A stretch of DNA of 64,000 nucleotides, taken from positions 1-64,000 of the forward strand of contig JARFXV010000815.1 in assembly GCA_031761425.1 (NCBI GenBank). Reading direction: 5' to 3'. Shown piece after piece: positions 34,475-46,826 of this stretch. The translations under genes and the position numbers were made by a program. The notes beneath the pieces were generated by a model that was not told where the DNA came from, ran no database searches, and saw nothing but the letters and a program-made list of their open reading frames with translations. Each line of letters begins with the position of its first letter. Position 1 is the stretch's first letter. Source of the stretch: Cosmopolites sordidus (lineage: Eukaryota; Arthropoda; Insecta; Coleoptera; Curculionidae).

Positions 34475-34604
34475 TACGAGGGCCGTGCGAATAGTTTTCG
34501 GGCTGACACAGAGATGGTGCAAGTATGACTAAGTGACTACGATATATATCAGTATGACTCGTTAGATCGCGTGCTGCACATGTTTTAAATGAAAACTGAA
34601 CCAA
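34475..34604 (+). mobile_element. Mariner 5' terminus fragment (irritans-type)
   Basis: TTACGAGGGCCGTGCGAATA, then GGGCTGACA, matches the terminus at 60445 (TACGAGGACGGTTCGAAAAG, GCCTGACA). No transposase of this type follows; an R2 repeat begins instead. Confidence 0.5.
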
Positions 34605-34820
34605 ACTGAAAGCAATTTTCTTCTTCTTTCTGTGATGCTACAGCCCTCCTTCAACCTATGCCTCCAATAATATGAGGTTCCGTACGATGCGTGCAAACAA
34701 AGCGATCAAATTGGTGGCGTAGGCAACACTGTTGGCTTCCCCTTTGAATGGAAAGCAGGTCATCATCTGATGCGTCTTCAGTAAGTCTGAACTCCCTAGA
34801 GTCACTTGATGGTCCGTTGC
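34605..34820 (-). repeat. Dispersed repeat, family R2 copy 2
   Basis: The reverse complement (AAAAAGAATTGCAACGGACC, GAAGACGCATCAGATGATG, GCCTACGCCACCAATTTGAT, CTGTAGCATCAC) aligns in order with 8304-8540. Confidence 0.6.
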
Positions 34821-34859
34821 AATTCTTTTTGTAAACCGGATTTTTCTAGGACATTCTGA

Positions 34860-35265
34860 GAATAAGTGATAACTATTTCGAGAAACGGCGCCCTATCAAA
34901 TTTTGTTTCAGACCTGGTCACAAAGGCGGATAGAATAATCGGGGAAGAGTTAAATTTGATTCACACAACCGTTCATCTGATTTTGATGTATTCGGCATGA
35001 CGAAAATCTGCCGGCTGTGAAAAAAATCGGCTGTGAAAATGGTTCCGAAAAACTTTTCGCAGAAACAAAAAGACAACAGGAGGGGAAACATGTCTTTTGT
35101 GGTGGATTGAAGATTACCCTCATTTTGTAGAACGCATTATTACTGGTGATGAGTATTGGATTTTTCAATACAACACAAAAACGAAACGCCAGAGCCAGAA
35201 ATAGCACACTCCAACCTTACTACCTCAAAAAAAGCTAAAATGAGCAAATTAAAAATCAAAATTTC
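34860..35265 (+). mobile_element. Mariner (GVQW3-type) fragment with large deletion
   Basis: SDNYFEKRRPIKFCFRPGHK is the N-terminus; a jump over most of the HTH leads to AVKMVPKNFSQKQKDNRRGN and RIITGDEYWIFQYNTKTKRQ with the first catalytic Asp, then KKAKMSKLKIK. The remainder is missing. 35266-35794 holds no recognised feature. Confidence 0.65.
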
Positions 35266-35794
35266 AGTATCTAGGTTTTACCACTTCTGTCAAGAGTAGA
35301 CAAACCCTATTTAGGGCTGTGTGGCATCCCAAAGTAGCTATTTTGAAGGAGGCAATGTAGAATTGTATAAGATTTTCCACTAAGGGTGCTCGCACTTTAG
35401 ATGTAAATAAAACAAGTTGTATATGAGATATTAAATTTTTGTCCAACATTAATTACTATAACCTCCAAATTTGGCAAATGTAGCTTCACCAACATGGTCG
35501 CTATGCAATGTCAAAGTTCAAGCATCCTTATTGGACAACCCTATACTTTCAATTGCATTAACAAATAATAAAAAAACCAATCTCTCTACTCGGTCGCATT
35601 AGGATTTGCAGTAGCAATTGCTTTTTGAAGTGGGAAAAGCTCATGCCCAAAAAAATATTAGGTGTATTAGAGTATATATGTAGATTTCATGCCTATCCTA
35701 AGAACACAACAAGCAGGACCCCGCTAATGTAGTAAAGCTAAGTACAATCAGATGGCGACAGTCTGAAACACTTCGTTATATACTATTTTTATTC

Positions 35795-35900
35795 CCTCAG
35801 TACGATGGATTTACGCATTTTTTAAGAGGCTTGATCTATTAACTTGGGTAACTTGAATACGTCAATCCCGTACTTGGAGTTAACTCAAATTCCCTAAAGG
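35795..35900 (+). repeat. Dispersed repeat, family R3 copy 2
   Basis: TATTCCCTCAGTACG, TTTACGCATTTTTTAAGAGG, ACGTCAATCCCGTACTTGGA, GTTAACTC match the reverse complement of 6808-6922. Confidence 0.55.
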
Positions 35901-36129
35901 GAAAATAAACTTTACATAATCTAATTATAAGAACCTGGAAAAAGAAGTGAGCTAGTAATTTGGAAAGATACAGTATTAGTACCTATAGTGAAAAATGAGA
36001 TAGGAGCAACTGTCAAAATTTTGTATGAATAGCATTACTAAAACAATCCGAAGAAACAATCAATTATAAGAGCCGATCACAGATTAAATATTTGCACTGA
36101 AACAAATCCTCATAAACAGTTATGAGTAC

Positions 36130-36322
36130 AACCTATCAATAATTTCAACGTTTAGCATATGCCGATACTATATCTATGATAACGAAGACAAAGAAAGAAT
36201 CTAGAAACAGTTTAAAGATACTTCTATAACATAAAGATTGAAAATCGATGAACACAAATCGAAATTTGTGATATTAAGAAGTGGTAAAGAATATACGGAT
36301 GGAAATGTTATAGTTAACAACG

Positions 36323-36394
<72 letters not shown>

Positions 36395-36516
36395 GTTCCT
36401 GAGCTCGATAAGCCTTATATACCTCAAATCTGTGTTTAAAAATATGAATGAAAAAAGCATGGAAAATAATTACAACAGCTAAATAAGTTCTCCAGGAAAG
36501 ATCTACTAGAAAGTGG
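36130..36516 (+). pseudogene. Non-LTR RT motif C fragment, interrupted by (TA)n
   Basis: QRLAYADTISMITKTKKESR retains YAD but the second catalytic Asp is Thr. Then KIDEHKSKFVILRSGKEYTD and GNVIVNNEI run straight into (TA)n at 36326-36391, after which YLKSVFKNMNEKSMENNY resumes. The microsatellite therefore expanded within, or replaced, the sequence before the KYLGS-like motif. The left part (35901-36129) has no clear homology. Confidence 0.65.
36326..36391. repeat. (TA)n microsatellite inside an RT relic
   Basis: About 66 bp of TA splitting the RT reading described at 36130. Confidence 0.95.
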
Positions 36517-36524
36517 CTAGAGGT

Positions 36525-38683
36525 CAGTGTTATGCATTATTCGAATAAAACGTAGTTGAATAACGAATAATTATTTTATTCGTTATTCGTCCTCATTACA
36601 TAATTCGTTATTATTTTTCCACGTAAACTATTCGTAATTATTATTCAAAACATATTTCGAATATTTTTTTTCAAAATCATTCCAATTTTGCACTATTAGT
36701 AATAAAGAAGACCAATCTTTCCAAATACTACGTAGAAAATTGGCCTACCAATTACCGACAAAAAGTGAAGCCAAAAAGTTTAAAACACATTGTTTGATAA
36801 TTTTTTTAATAAACAGTTCCAGTTTCCAAAAAGTTTTAAGTTTGTTTTTTTTTTCTTCAATATCAAAATAGTTAATATAATAATAATCTATTTTAATATT
36901 TAAATTTTACATAAAAAAAATCTATCTTAGTTTTTTAATTTATTGTGTTAACAGAGAGCTTATTAAATTTTTTAGACAAAACAAAATGTTTAAACATTAT
37001 TTTAAATCGGGTTTTTATAATTATGGTAATTTAAAAATTAAAATTGCATTAGTTTTAAAAAATTCATGAAAATTGTAAATAAAATAAAAGTTTAATTTAT
37101 GTGAAGGGAACTGAAAGAGATTTATCAATAAATACATTTCGCTAACTACGTTAGTATCATCAGGTAACGATTTAATCTAATTCTAAATCTCTCAGCCATC
37201 GATTCTCCAACATACAACCTGGCAAAATGGCTAGCAAATAAATTTAAAAATCTGCCAAACCAACTACTTTCCTGTCCTATGATAAACTCAATAGAATTCA
37301 CAAAGTCAAAAACACGCATCTACAGGTGAGATCTTAGTGTCTTTTGGCGTATCATCATTATTTCCGAGTGTACCGATTCCGCATGCTATAAAGATCTGAG
37401 GGAGTTACTCAAATTAAACGGTTTCAATAACAAATTATGTCAGAATACGAGACTATGTACGAAGCAAAATTGTTTTCAGCCTAATAGATTTTACGAACAA
37501 CAAAAAGAAACAGCAAAGGGCAATCATTTGTCGCCTTTCTTCGCCAAGATATTCATGAGCAAATTTCAGATCGACGCGAAGAATTCATTCACTTTTATTA
37601 AACGATTAATTACTTTTCGAAGATGGCTATAATATGTGGATGATGTGAAGATTATTGAGAAAATCTTCGACTTTTCAAAACAAACAGAACAACAATAAAT
37701 TCATTGTAATACCGGTTGATGCCCAATTAACACGAGGACTAGGCAAGATTTTGAAAGAAGAGGACATGAAGGTAATCTACAAACAATATAAATTAAGAGA
37801 AGTCCTAAGTAACCCAAATGATAAAGTAGATCAACACGAAATATCTGGAATTTATTAAATTACTTGACAATTTTGAGATCAAAGGTAGAACGGGTAAACT
37901 AAAAGGTCCACATTAACTAGATATAAAGCCCATACACATTGCCCCCATTTGATAAGAAGAAATGCAAAATCGTGTGTTGTCCAACATGAACTCGAATGTG
38001 ACCATAATATAGATATTAATTATTTAAGACTTGTTAAAAATTAAATAATTCAAATAGAAAAATGTAAAAAAACATGAACCGGTATAAAGAACAGATCCAG
38101 TTAACTTTTTCAATTATTAATGTAACCCTTAGTTAACTTTACGGTTCATGATTTTTCATTAGGCACGGTTGTCATATAAATAGAACACAGTTTAGTTTTT
38201 AAATTAGATTAACTCATATCTTGATGATTGACTCTTGATGAATATGGTTAGCGAAACGTGCATGGAAAGGTTTAAAAAAAGTGATTTGGTGTTTAGTGGT
38301 AAATATCGTAAAACAATTGAATGTGGTTTAACTTTTTATTTAATTTACCTATGAATCAGGTTATTTATATTCTTTATAACTATTTATATATTATTATTTA
38401 TATTTTATATAATATATGATAATTATTTATATATTAAAATAATAAATTTTATTCAAAATTTCATTAATTTACTTTTCAACTTCAATCTGTAAAAAAATTA
38501 TTGGAAATTTTATTCAAAAGATCAAGATTCGAATAAAATCAGATGAAATAACGAACAAATTATTCTAGATACTTCATTTCGAATACCGAAAGAAAAATTA
38601 ATTCGTTTTTCGTAAATAACAAATAAATTTAATTTATTCGAAATTTGTATTCATTATTCGAAAAACAATTTTGCACAACACTG
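36525..38683. mobile_element. hAT-like non-autonomous element with 8-bp TSD, containing a PLE
   Basis: The ends are CAGTGTTATGCATTATTCGA and, inverted, CAGTGTTGTGCAAAATTG. CTAGAGGT is duplicated exactly at 36517-36524 and 38684-38691. Eight-bp duplications with CAG-starting ends are characteristic of hAT transposons. Subterminal DNA on both sides is extremely AT-rich and full of TTATTCG/CGAATAA words. No hAT transposase is recognisable; the only coding relic inside is the PLE at 37105-38305, so the hAT-like element is the older host. Confidence 0.8.
37105..38305 (+). mobile_element. Penelope-like element: RT and GIY-YIG relics between hammerhead-bearing ends
   Basis: The left end (AGAGATTTATCAATAAATAC, TTTCGCTAAC, TATCATCAGG) is the inverted family arm. 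RT relics in order: TYNLAKWLANKFKNLPNQ, SIEFTKSKTRIYR, ILVSFGVSSLFPSVPIPHAI, FYEQQKETAKGNHLSPFFAK (PLE motif B), IFMSKFQIDA, then stop-YVDDVK, where the catalytic YVDD survives but the preceding Arg codon is a stop (about 37630). A linker reads PVDAQLTRGLGKILKEEDM and LREVLSNPNDKVDQHEISG. A C-terminal endonuclease trace follows near 37940-38040: AKSCVVQHELECDHNIDINY. The right end has GGTTAGCGAAACGTG and TTTGGTGTTTAGTGGTAAAT. RT plus GIY-YIG is diagnostic of endonuclease-bearing PLEs. Confidence 0.88.
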
Positions 38684-38689
38684 CTAGAG

Positions 38690-39580
38690 GTAGAGGAAGA
38701 GGAGCTAAGGAGTCGTCAACTGCGATAATACTGCAAGAACTAGAAAAGGATGGAATAAAATTAATTCGAATATCAATGTTGTCAGTAGTAAAAATCCAAC
38801 AACACACCATGGCAAAATTTGACATAGCACTGAACAAAGTCCTCAACGAAACAGAGGTGATAAATAAAGAAAAATAGATATAATAGTATAATATGTAGAA
38901 GGCCTAAACATATTAACAATATTGAAAAGATTATTAAGACAGAGCTATGATAAAATAAGGGAAAAAGACAAAAGAGCCGATCTAGAAATAAATATAGACA
39001 ATACAAAGGTGATGGAAAAAAGAACCAATTCAAGAAGAGAAAATAATAATAACTGGTTAATCAGCGAAGCAAACTAGATGAAACCATTGCCCTTAGGAGA
39101 TATCTGAAATCATATTATGAAGAGGAACAAAACTACCTACTCCTTGCAGTCTGGTCTAAGATCTAAATGTATACAAAAGAACATGAAAGTTCTACAAAAC
39201 ATTCATTCGACTAGTGGTTACTTATGACTGCAAGTATTAGATTTTTATTGTAGTATTAGAAGAGTGCTTAGAAGAATTTTTGGTGATGTGAATGATAATT
39301 GGAGGATCAGGTATAACTTCGAACTCAATCAATTATTTAAAAATCTGGATATTGTACACTATGTGAGATCGAATACCGAATAGAAGGAGAATCATGGAGG
39401 AGCGAATAGGGGGTAAACAGAAAGGGAGGTAGATCAAAGACACACTGACAGGATAATGTAAGAAGAGATGCTGAAAAACGAATGCAATTCATAACTGGAG
39501 ATTGATCCAATTGGAAGCGAAGGTCGAAGGAAGTTAAAGCTCACTAACGAGCTACAGCATCTCAGAAAGAAGAAGAAAAT
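38690..39580 (+). pseudogene. Non-LTR RT relic, same family as 30.2-33.8 kb
   Basis: FDIALNKVLNETEVINKEK aligns with NKVISETDISVNG of the 30-kb relic. Motif C is degraded (YVEGLNIL). ADLEINIDNTKVMEKR, RRVLRRIFGDVNDN, RIRYNFELNQLFKNLD, and a C-terminus ending KLTNELQHLRKKKK follow. The hAT-like element at 36525 inserted next to its 5' end. Confidence 0.75.
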
Positions 39581-40155
39581 GATAAAAGAAAAGAATTATT
39601 AATCAAACCATAGGCCTACCAGGCTATAGAACTACACGTTAAATACGATGGTTAAAATGAGAAGACGATACACCAAGACCTATTGTAGTGGAATTCAAAG
39701 TCATTAGGGGTGGAAAATTGAAATTAAATTGAAGCATCTTTGTTATTATAAAGATAGTATAATCCGATATATTTTTGGAATGCAAGAAACATTTTAGCCA
39801 TAATTATGCATAATTTAGCCATAATCCTATTAAAATAAAATATAGGCCTTGAAAATAATAATAAGACACTTTTTAATAAAATTAGTAATTACTGCAATAT
39901 TTTATCAAAATATAATTTGTGGGTATTTTTCGAGTACTCCTAAATATTTTATTAATCTATTGTTTATTCATTTACTCCATTATAGGATTCACATCGCTCT
40001 CCTTGTGTAGTTAATTATAATTCTGTGAAATTTCTTTTAGCTTTAGTTTGTTTGATATTTCTTTAGCCTATTATCATTATCGTTGTCGTTATTGATTGTA
40101 ATAATGACATTTACAGATATTTTATTTATATATTTTAATATATAACACGCATTTC
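39581..40155. other. No recognisable feature
   Basis: AT-rich, no coding signal. Confidence 0.4.
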
Positions 40156-40159
40156 TTGC

Positions 40160-40505
40160 ACTCGAAGAGGCTGCAAATTAACATACCAAAGACTAAATAC
40201 ATGCATGCGGGAGTACTTAGTGGAAGACCATTGACATACACAATATTAAATCCGTGAATGAGTTTGCCTATTTAGGCTTTAATACTTAAAACAGCAACCA
40301 CACCAATACAGAAATACCGAAAAGAATATATCTATCAAACACAATCTCAAGATCTCCTTCGGACTAATCAAGCATTTAAACTCGAACATTGTGTCAAAAA
40401 CCAACAAATGTAAAATATATAAGATTCTGATTAGACCGGTGCTAAGTTATACTTCGAAAACCTGGGTAGTGACACAAAACTATGAAAAACTGCTATGTAT
40501 GATAA
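40160..40505 (+). pseudogene. Non-LTR RT C-terminal fragment
   Basis: LEEAA and LQINIPKTKYMHAG, VNEFAYLGFNT, then FGLIKHLNSNIVSKTNKCK and IYKILIRPVLSYTSKTWVVT, a standard LINE RT thumb region. It runs without a gap into a mariner piece near 40505. Confidence 0.75.
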
Positions 40506-40665
40506 TCCAAAACGCAAAAGGCAGTGGCTATCGCCAAATGAATCGCCACGAAGTACTTCTAAACCGCTTTTGTGTGTTTGGTGGAGTATTCGAGGAATCG
40601 TTCATTTTGAACTGCTGAAACTTGGACAAACTGTGAATGCAGAGTTTTATTGTGAATAATTGGGA
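40506..40665 (+). mobile_element. Mariner (SETMAR-like) fragment fused to the RT relic
   Basis: KRQWLSPNESPRSTSKP, LLCVWWSIRGIVHFELLK and LGQTVNAEFYCE form the segment between the first and second catalytic blocks. It ends near the start of the (TA)n array. Confidence 0.65.
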
Positions 40666-40691
40666 ATAATTGGATTGCTATTTATGTTGTC

Positions 40692-40782
<91 letters not shown>

Positions 40783-40785
<3 letters not shown>

Positions 40786-40855
40786 AACGTTTCGCCAAAA
40801 TCTCATCAAAAGTGAGATTTTGGCGAAACGTCTGCAAGCTCCCGACAGGGACCAA

Positions 40856-40858
<3 letters not shown>
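40783..40858. repeat. Unit A: 76-bp hairpin unit, first of four in this array
   Basis: GCAAACGTTTCGCCAAAATC and its inverse GATTTTGGCGAAACGTCTGC flank a short centre (TCATCAAAAGTGA), so about 25 bp can pair. The constant tail is AAGCTCCCGACAGGGACCAA. An inverted copy is at 45961-46036. Confidence 0.9.
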
Positions 40859-40942
<84 letters not shown>

Positions 40943-41138
40943 CAGAAATCTTTCACCCTTTCTGCCACCGATCGCACTGATCGGCTGATGACTGGTGGAG
41001 AGGCTAGAAACCCGTCTCGAGAGACACGTGACGTCGTATGGTTGACAGTTCGGCGAAGGCGATCGGTGGCACCACGTGGAGAAAGGGTGAAAGATTTCTG
41101 TAATATTTTCCCTCCACGGTCCGTTACGCTACCTTGTG

Positions 41139-41185
<47 letters not shown>

Positions 41186-41197
<12 letters not shown>

Positions 41198-41331
41198 ATT
41201 TCTTACGAAAACATAAAAAGCCACCAGCAGCTTGATGCAGGAAGGTCATATTTTAAAAATTACTATGTTACTTTACATATTTTCTCTATAAACGATTTTC
41301 ATGACCTCAATCTCGATTTCTACTATAGAAA

Positions 41332-41334
<3 letters not shown>
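41186..41334. repeat. Unit C: 149-bp unit, two copies
   Basis: GTATGTGTGTGTATTTCTTA begins both copies (41186, 41939) and TTCTACTATAGAAACTC ends them; the centre has AGCCACCAGCAGCTTGATGC. No inverted structure, no coding content, no relative elsewhere in the window. Confidence 0.85.
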
Positions 41335-41400
<66 letters not shown>

Positions 41401-41472
41401 AACGTTTCGCCAAAATCTCATCAAAAGTGAGATTTTGGCGAAACGTCTGCAAGCTCCCGACAGGGACCAACT

Positions 41473-41566
<94 letters not shown>

Positions 41567-41771
41567 CAGAAATCTTTCACCCTTTCTCCACGTGGTGCCA
41601 CCGATCGCACTGATCGGCTGATGACTGGTGGAGAGGCTAGAAACCGGTCTCGAGAGACACGTGACGTCGTATGGTTGACAGTTCGGCGAAGGCGATCGGT
41701 GGCACCACGTGGAGAAAGGGTGAAAGATTTCTGTAATATTTTCCCTCCACGGTCCGTTACGCTACCTTGTG

Positions 41772-41950
<179 letters not shown>

Positions 41951-42084
41951 ATTTCTTACGAAAACATAAAAAGCCACCAGCAGCTTGATGCAGGAAGGTC
42001 ATATTTTAAAAATTACTATGTTACTTTACATATTTTCTCTATAAACGATTTTCATGACCTCAATCTCGATTTCTACTATAGAAA

Positions 42085-42155
<71 letters not shown>

Positions 42156-42225
42156 AACGTTTCGCCAAAATCTCATCAAAAGTGAGATTTTGGCGAAACG
42201 TCTGCAAGCTCCCGACAGGGACCAA

Positions 42226-42294
<69 letters not shown>

Positions 42295-42499
42295 CAGAAA
42301 TCTTTCACCCTTTCTCCACGTGGTGCCACCGATCGCACTGATCGGCTGATGACTGGTGGAGAGGCTAGAAACCGGTCTCGAGAGACACGTGACGTCGTAT
42401 GGTTGACAGTTCGGCGAAGGCGATCGGTGGCACCACGTGGAGAAAGGGTGAAAGATTTCTGTAATATTTTCCCTCCACGGTCCGTTACGCTACCTTGTG

Positions 42500-42773
<274 letters not shown>

Positions 42774-42944
42774 GACGTTTCGCCAAAATCTCATCAAAAA
42801 TGAGATTTTGGCGAAACGTCTGCAAGCTCCCGACAGGGACCAACTTTTACTCTATATAGGAGGTAAAATATGGTATTTTGCTTTGGAAAATTGTTTACTG
42901 TGATAAATGCTGGAGGGGCAGCGCCCCAACAAACATGGGACAAG

Positions 42945-43095
42945 GTCCTATGAAAAAAATTGCCATGGTTAGTGAAACTGCCGCTGCACATTTGAGAACA
43001 TCGACTCGTCATCGCGCACAACAATCAGATATTTCAAGAAACTCCCTTCAGCTAATAACTGACTAAAGACCTTCATGCGTACAAAATTTATGTGA
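42945..43095 (+). mobile_element. Tc1-like (DUF4817 type) HTH fragment
   Basis: SETAAAHLRTSTRHRAQQSD and ISRNSLQLITD match the second half of the N-terminal domain (TSTRHRSQEL.ISRSSLQRIL in relatives). About 50 codons only. It abuts the inner end of the TA array. Confidence 0.55.
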
Positions 43096-43099
43096 CAAA

Positions 43100-44110
43100 A
43101 ACTTTCTGATCATTTTCACCATTGAGACTTCGCCAGTTAATTTTTGTAGCATCATAAGTGGACTTATTAGTTAATTTTAGACAATTTAGTCATTTAGCAG
43201 ACAGTTTTTAGTAGTCAATTTAGATATTTACTTAATACACATTGACTTAAGATGGGGATGCGTACTTATTATCCCGGAGCTTCCTCTTACAAGGTATTAC
43301 AAGACGCATCGCGTGAAATGCTATCGAGCTAGTATTGAACAGTATTTGAAATGGAACTGTATTTACTTTATTGATGAGTCTGGATGAGTCTAGAAAGGTA
43401 AGATGTTTTTAAAGTGAAAGATGAAATCACACTTGTGAAACAGGTAACCTCTAGTGGGAACTAAAGGGAATTTCAACCAGCCCAACTTCATTGGGCAGTC
43501 CATTTTCTTAATTTAAAAAAAAAGCGCGTAATTTGATAAGGTCCCTTGGTGGCAACTCCTTCAACTAGTCTTGTAGTGATAAGAGTGTTAGGTTATGAGG
43601 AAACAGAGTTGAAAGGTTTTACAAGTATCACAAAAACCACCCAAGTCCCTGAAAATTTTACAAAAACTCCCCAAGTTCCAGAGAATTTTACAAAAACTAC
43701 CCATGTCACCGTGAAGTAAAGGTTATATTGCAACAGGTTACAGCAATTTTTTCTTGCACTGTGTCTGATTGTGTTTGATTTGTCATGGAAATCACTAAAA
43801 AATAAACCATATAATTTTTTATTAAATTTTAATAATAATAATTTATTTTATCAAAACTTACCTTCAAAAGTAATAATTTTATTAATAAAAAATGTTATGT
43901 TCAATATTTTTTCTAATGATGTATTAACTATTTTTTTAGATATTATTAATACAAAATATACTATTTTTTACCTTAATATTTTTAGTAGACTAAAGAAAGA
44001 TTTTTAAAAGTTCAACAGTAATAATACCTAATACCCTTAATAAAGCTTTGTATGTGTAAATTTTACTATTTTTTAGATAGCAATAAAACTATTTATTTTA
44101 TATGAAATAA
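43100..44110. other. No gene; one 30-bp minisatellite
   Basis: At 43617-43712 three units of about 30 bp (TTTTACAAAAACTCCCCAAG type, each with CCCAAGT or CCCATGT) are in tandem. Otherwise very AT-rich; the 78-codon frame at 43771 is low-complexity Asn/Phe/Ile and not credible. Confidence 0.5.
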
Positions 44111-44119
44111 TATTCAATG

Positions 44120-44780
44120 GCAATAATGTTTGAAAAGAATTTCGGACAAATATCCGCCGCAGCTACTTCTGACAAAGCGCATTCTGTCAATCCAATTTCC
44201 GACCACTTTTTCAAACAATTAGGGTCTTATGACCGCCATTGTCCGAGTTATCTTGGCTTCCAAGGCGTCAATAGTTGCTGATTTATTGGCATAGACCAAA
44301 TATATATAACAAATCCCCAAAGAAAATAATCTAAAGGCATTAAATCACATTTTGGTGACCAATTAACAAATCCGTTCCTCGAAATAATTTTCTCTAATGA
44401 CATGAGGAGCCGTCCTGTTGGAATCAATCTCCTCCAGATCAATACCACTGAAACTCGGAAAATTAAATATCATTAGATAATCATGGATCAGCGCTCTGCA
44501 ACGATTTCCATTAACGAATTGATAAATTTGGATCTTCATCAACAGTGCCAGCAACAGCGTCGATAGTTTCTTCGGAACGCGCAGTTTTTTGTCTTGTTTT
44601 TGTTTTAATATCGAGCAGCGTGAAATGCGTTCGAAATTTATCGATAATTCGACGAATACATCGCTCGGTTAGCCGATTATGTACACCATAAAAGACTATA
44701 ATTTTGGCGCACAGAACACTGATTTTTGTAATAAATTTCGACAATTTGCAAGCGTTGCTCTGATGTTAAATGTTCCATGA
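44120..44780 (-). mobile_element. Tc1-like transposase (DUF4817 type), large internal deletion
   Basis: The minus-strand start near 44777 gives MEHLTSEQRLQIVEIYYKNQ, then a frameshift and YGVHNRLTERCIRRIIDKF, RSEETIDAVAGTVDEDPNLS. The catalytic core is deleted. The C-terminal end resumes with ISRNGFVNWSPKCDLMPLDY (PPRSCDLTPLDYFLWG in relatives, so the third catalytic Asp is kept), then DALEAKITRTMAVIRP and GNWIDRMRFVRSSCGGY. About 660 bp remains of what is usually over 1 kb. Confidence 0.8.
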
Positions 44781-44869
44781 TGATTGTCATTGACAGCGAC
44801 CCCTATCGGAAATTAGGACACGCTTAAAAAATCATTCTTTACATACATAATCGGTCCTCAGGGTGACGA

Positions 44870-45190
44870 AGTATTGTGACAGGATTTGTCCACCGTCGTC
44901 GATTAGTAACCATCATCTCAACCGGACTCCCCTCTGTCTTCTTCCTCTATAAGATTTTCGTTACTTTGTTATTCCAAGTTCTTTTAGGCCTGCCTCTCTG
45001 TCATTTCTTATGGTTTCCCATCTTCATGATCAATTTATAGATACGGTCAATTTTGGTCTCAGGTAATGCTAATTTTGCCTTAAGCTGTTGGCAAATTGGG
45101 TTATTATTCATACGATCCTTTTTAGTTACAACCTTGGCCACTATAGTAAAGCATACCACTGGCCTGTAGCCTGCTCTGTCACTTAACACC
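44870..45190 (-). pseudogene. LINE RT C-terminal tail
   Basis: LMKMGNHKK then GRPKRTWNNKVTKIL and EMMVTNRRRWTNPVTI match the basic tail that ends many LINE ORF2 proteins (GRPKRTWNDDV..A..R..WR). Only the tail is present. Confidence 0.55.
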
Positions 45191-45214
45191 CATATCAGTG
45201 TTAAATGTATATCT

Positions 45215-45400
45215 GTTTCAAGAATTAAGAGATAACTCCTGAATCACGTTAGGATTTTCATCGGCCCAAAATCCTGCAGCTATGTTTGTTTACAAACCCA
45301 TTAAGCCAAAAGAGGTGCTTCTTTTCCGGAAAAAAAATTTTTAGACAGACCCCCAAAGTGATGGTCGCCTTCCAACTGCAGAACATTTGAACGATACTAT
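45215..45400 (-). mobile_element. Tc1-like (DUF4817 type) catalytic-core fragment
   Basis: FGLMGL-stop-TNIAAGFWADENPNVIQEL corresponds to the segment after the first catalytic Asp (LNGYVNKQNCRFWADENPH in relatives). It could be the core missing from 44120-44780, or an independent copy. 45401-45852 has no recognised feature. Confidence 0.5.
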
Positions 45401-45852
45401 TTTCAAACCATTATGACTGACCATTATGACTGAGTTTCATTTTAAAGTTCTGACACTTATGATGGTGGATTTTATTTTGCTTTTCAGACAAATCATTTTA
45501 AAATGTGTATTCTGTTATATAAATAACAAAGATCTGTTACAAATAAAAATAGTTTGAAACAAAATCGGAACTCTTCTAAAAATCGTCTTGAATATATTTG
45601 TATTTTCTTGTTATGACCAACTGACTAAATGGTACACCTCGGTAATTAGTGCCCCAATTAAAACGTTGAGTCCAAAAAACTAACTGTCAAAAGATTTTGG
45701 AGAGATATTCTTTAAGAACCACTAAAGATTATATCATAATTGTTCAATTAAAATTTGCTACAATTCCAAATTTCCTATATACCTCCCATGCAGACGTGCA
45801 AGAATTTGCCGAATTCCATAAACCTAATGCAAAACATCTTTAGTATATCAAA

Positions 45853-46713
<861 letters not shown>

Positions 46714-46790
<77 letters not shown>

Positions 46791-46810
46791 ATATATGTAT
46801 ATGTATATAT
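46714..46810. repeat. (TA)n microsatellite between unit B and the LINE 3' end
   Basis: TA tract with CTATATATGTATATG interruptions at its right edge. It directly meets CTTATCATCATCATC, the 3' tail of the following minus-strand LINE. Confidence 0.95.
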
Positions 46811-46826
46811 CTTATCATCATCATCA

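Noticed and set aside
37120..37165. Active hammerhead at the left end of the PLE body
   Set aside because: CTGATGA and GAAA are present on the minus strand but helix III and the GTC triplet are gone (ATGTATTTATTG).
43771..44007. 78-codon frame rich in Asn, Phe and Ile
   Set aside because: Composition is simply that of AT-rich DNA; no domain, no neighbour, no promoter signal.
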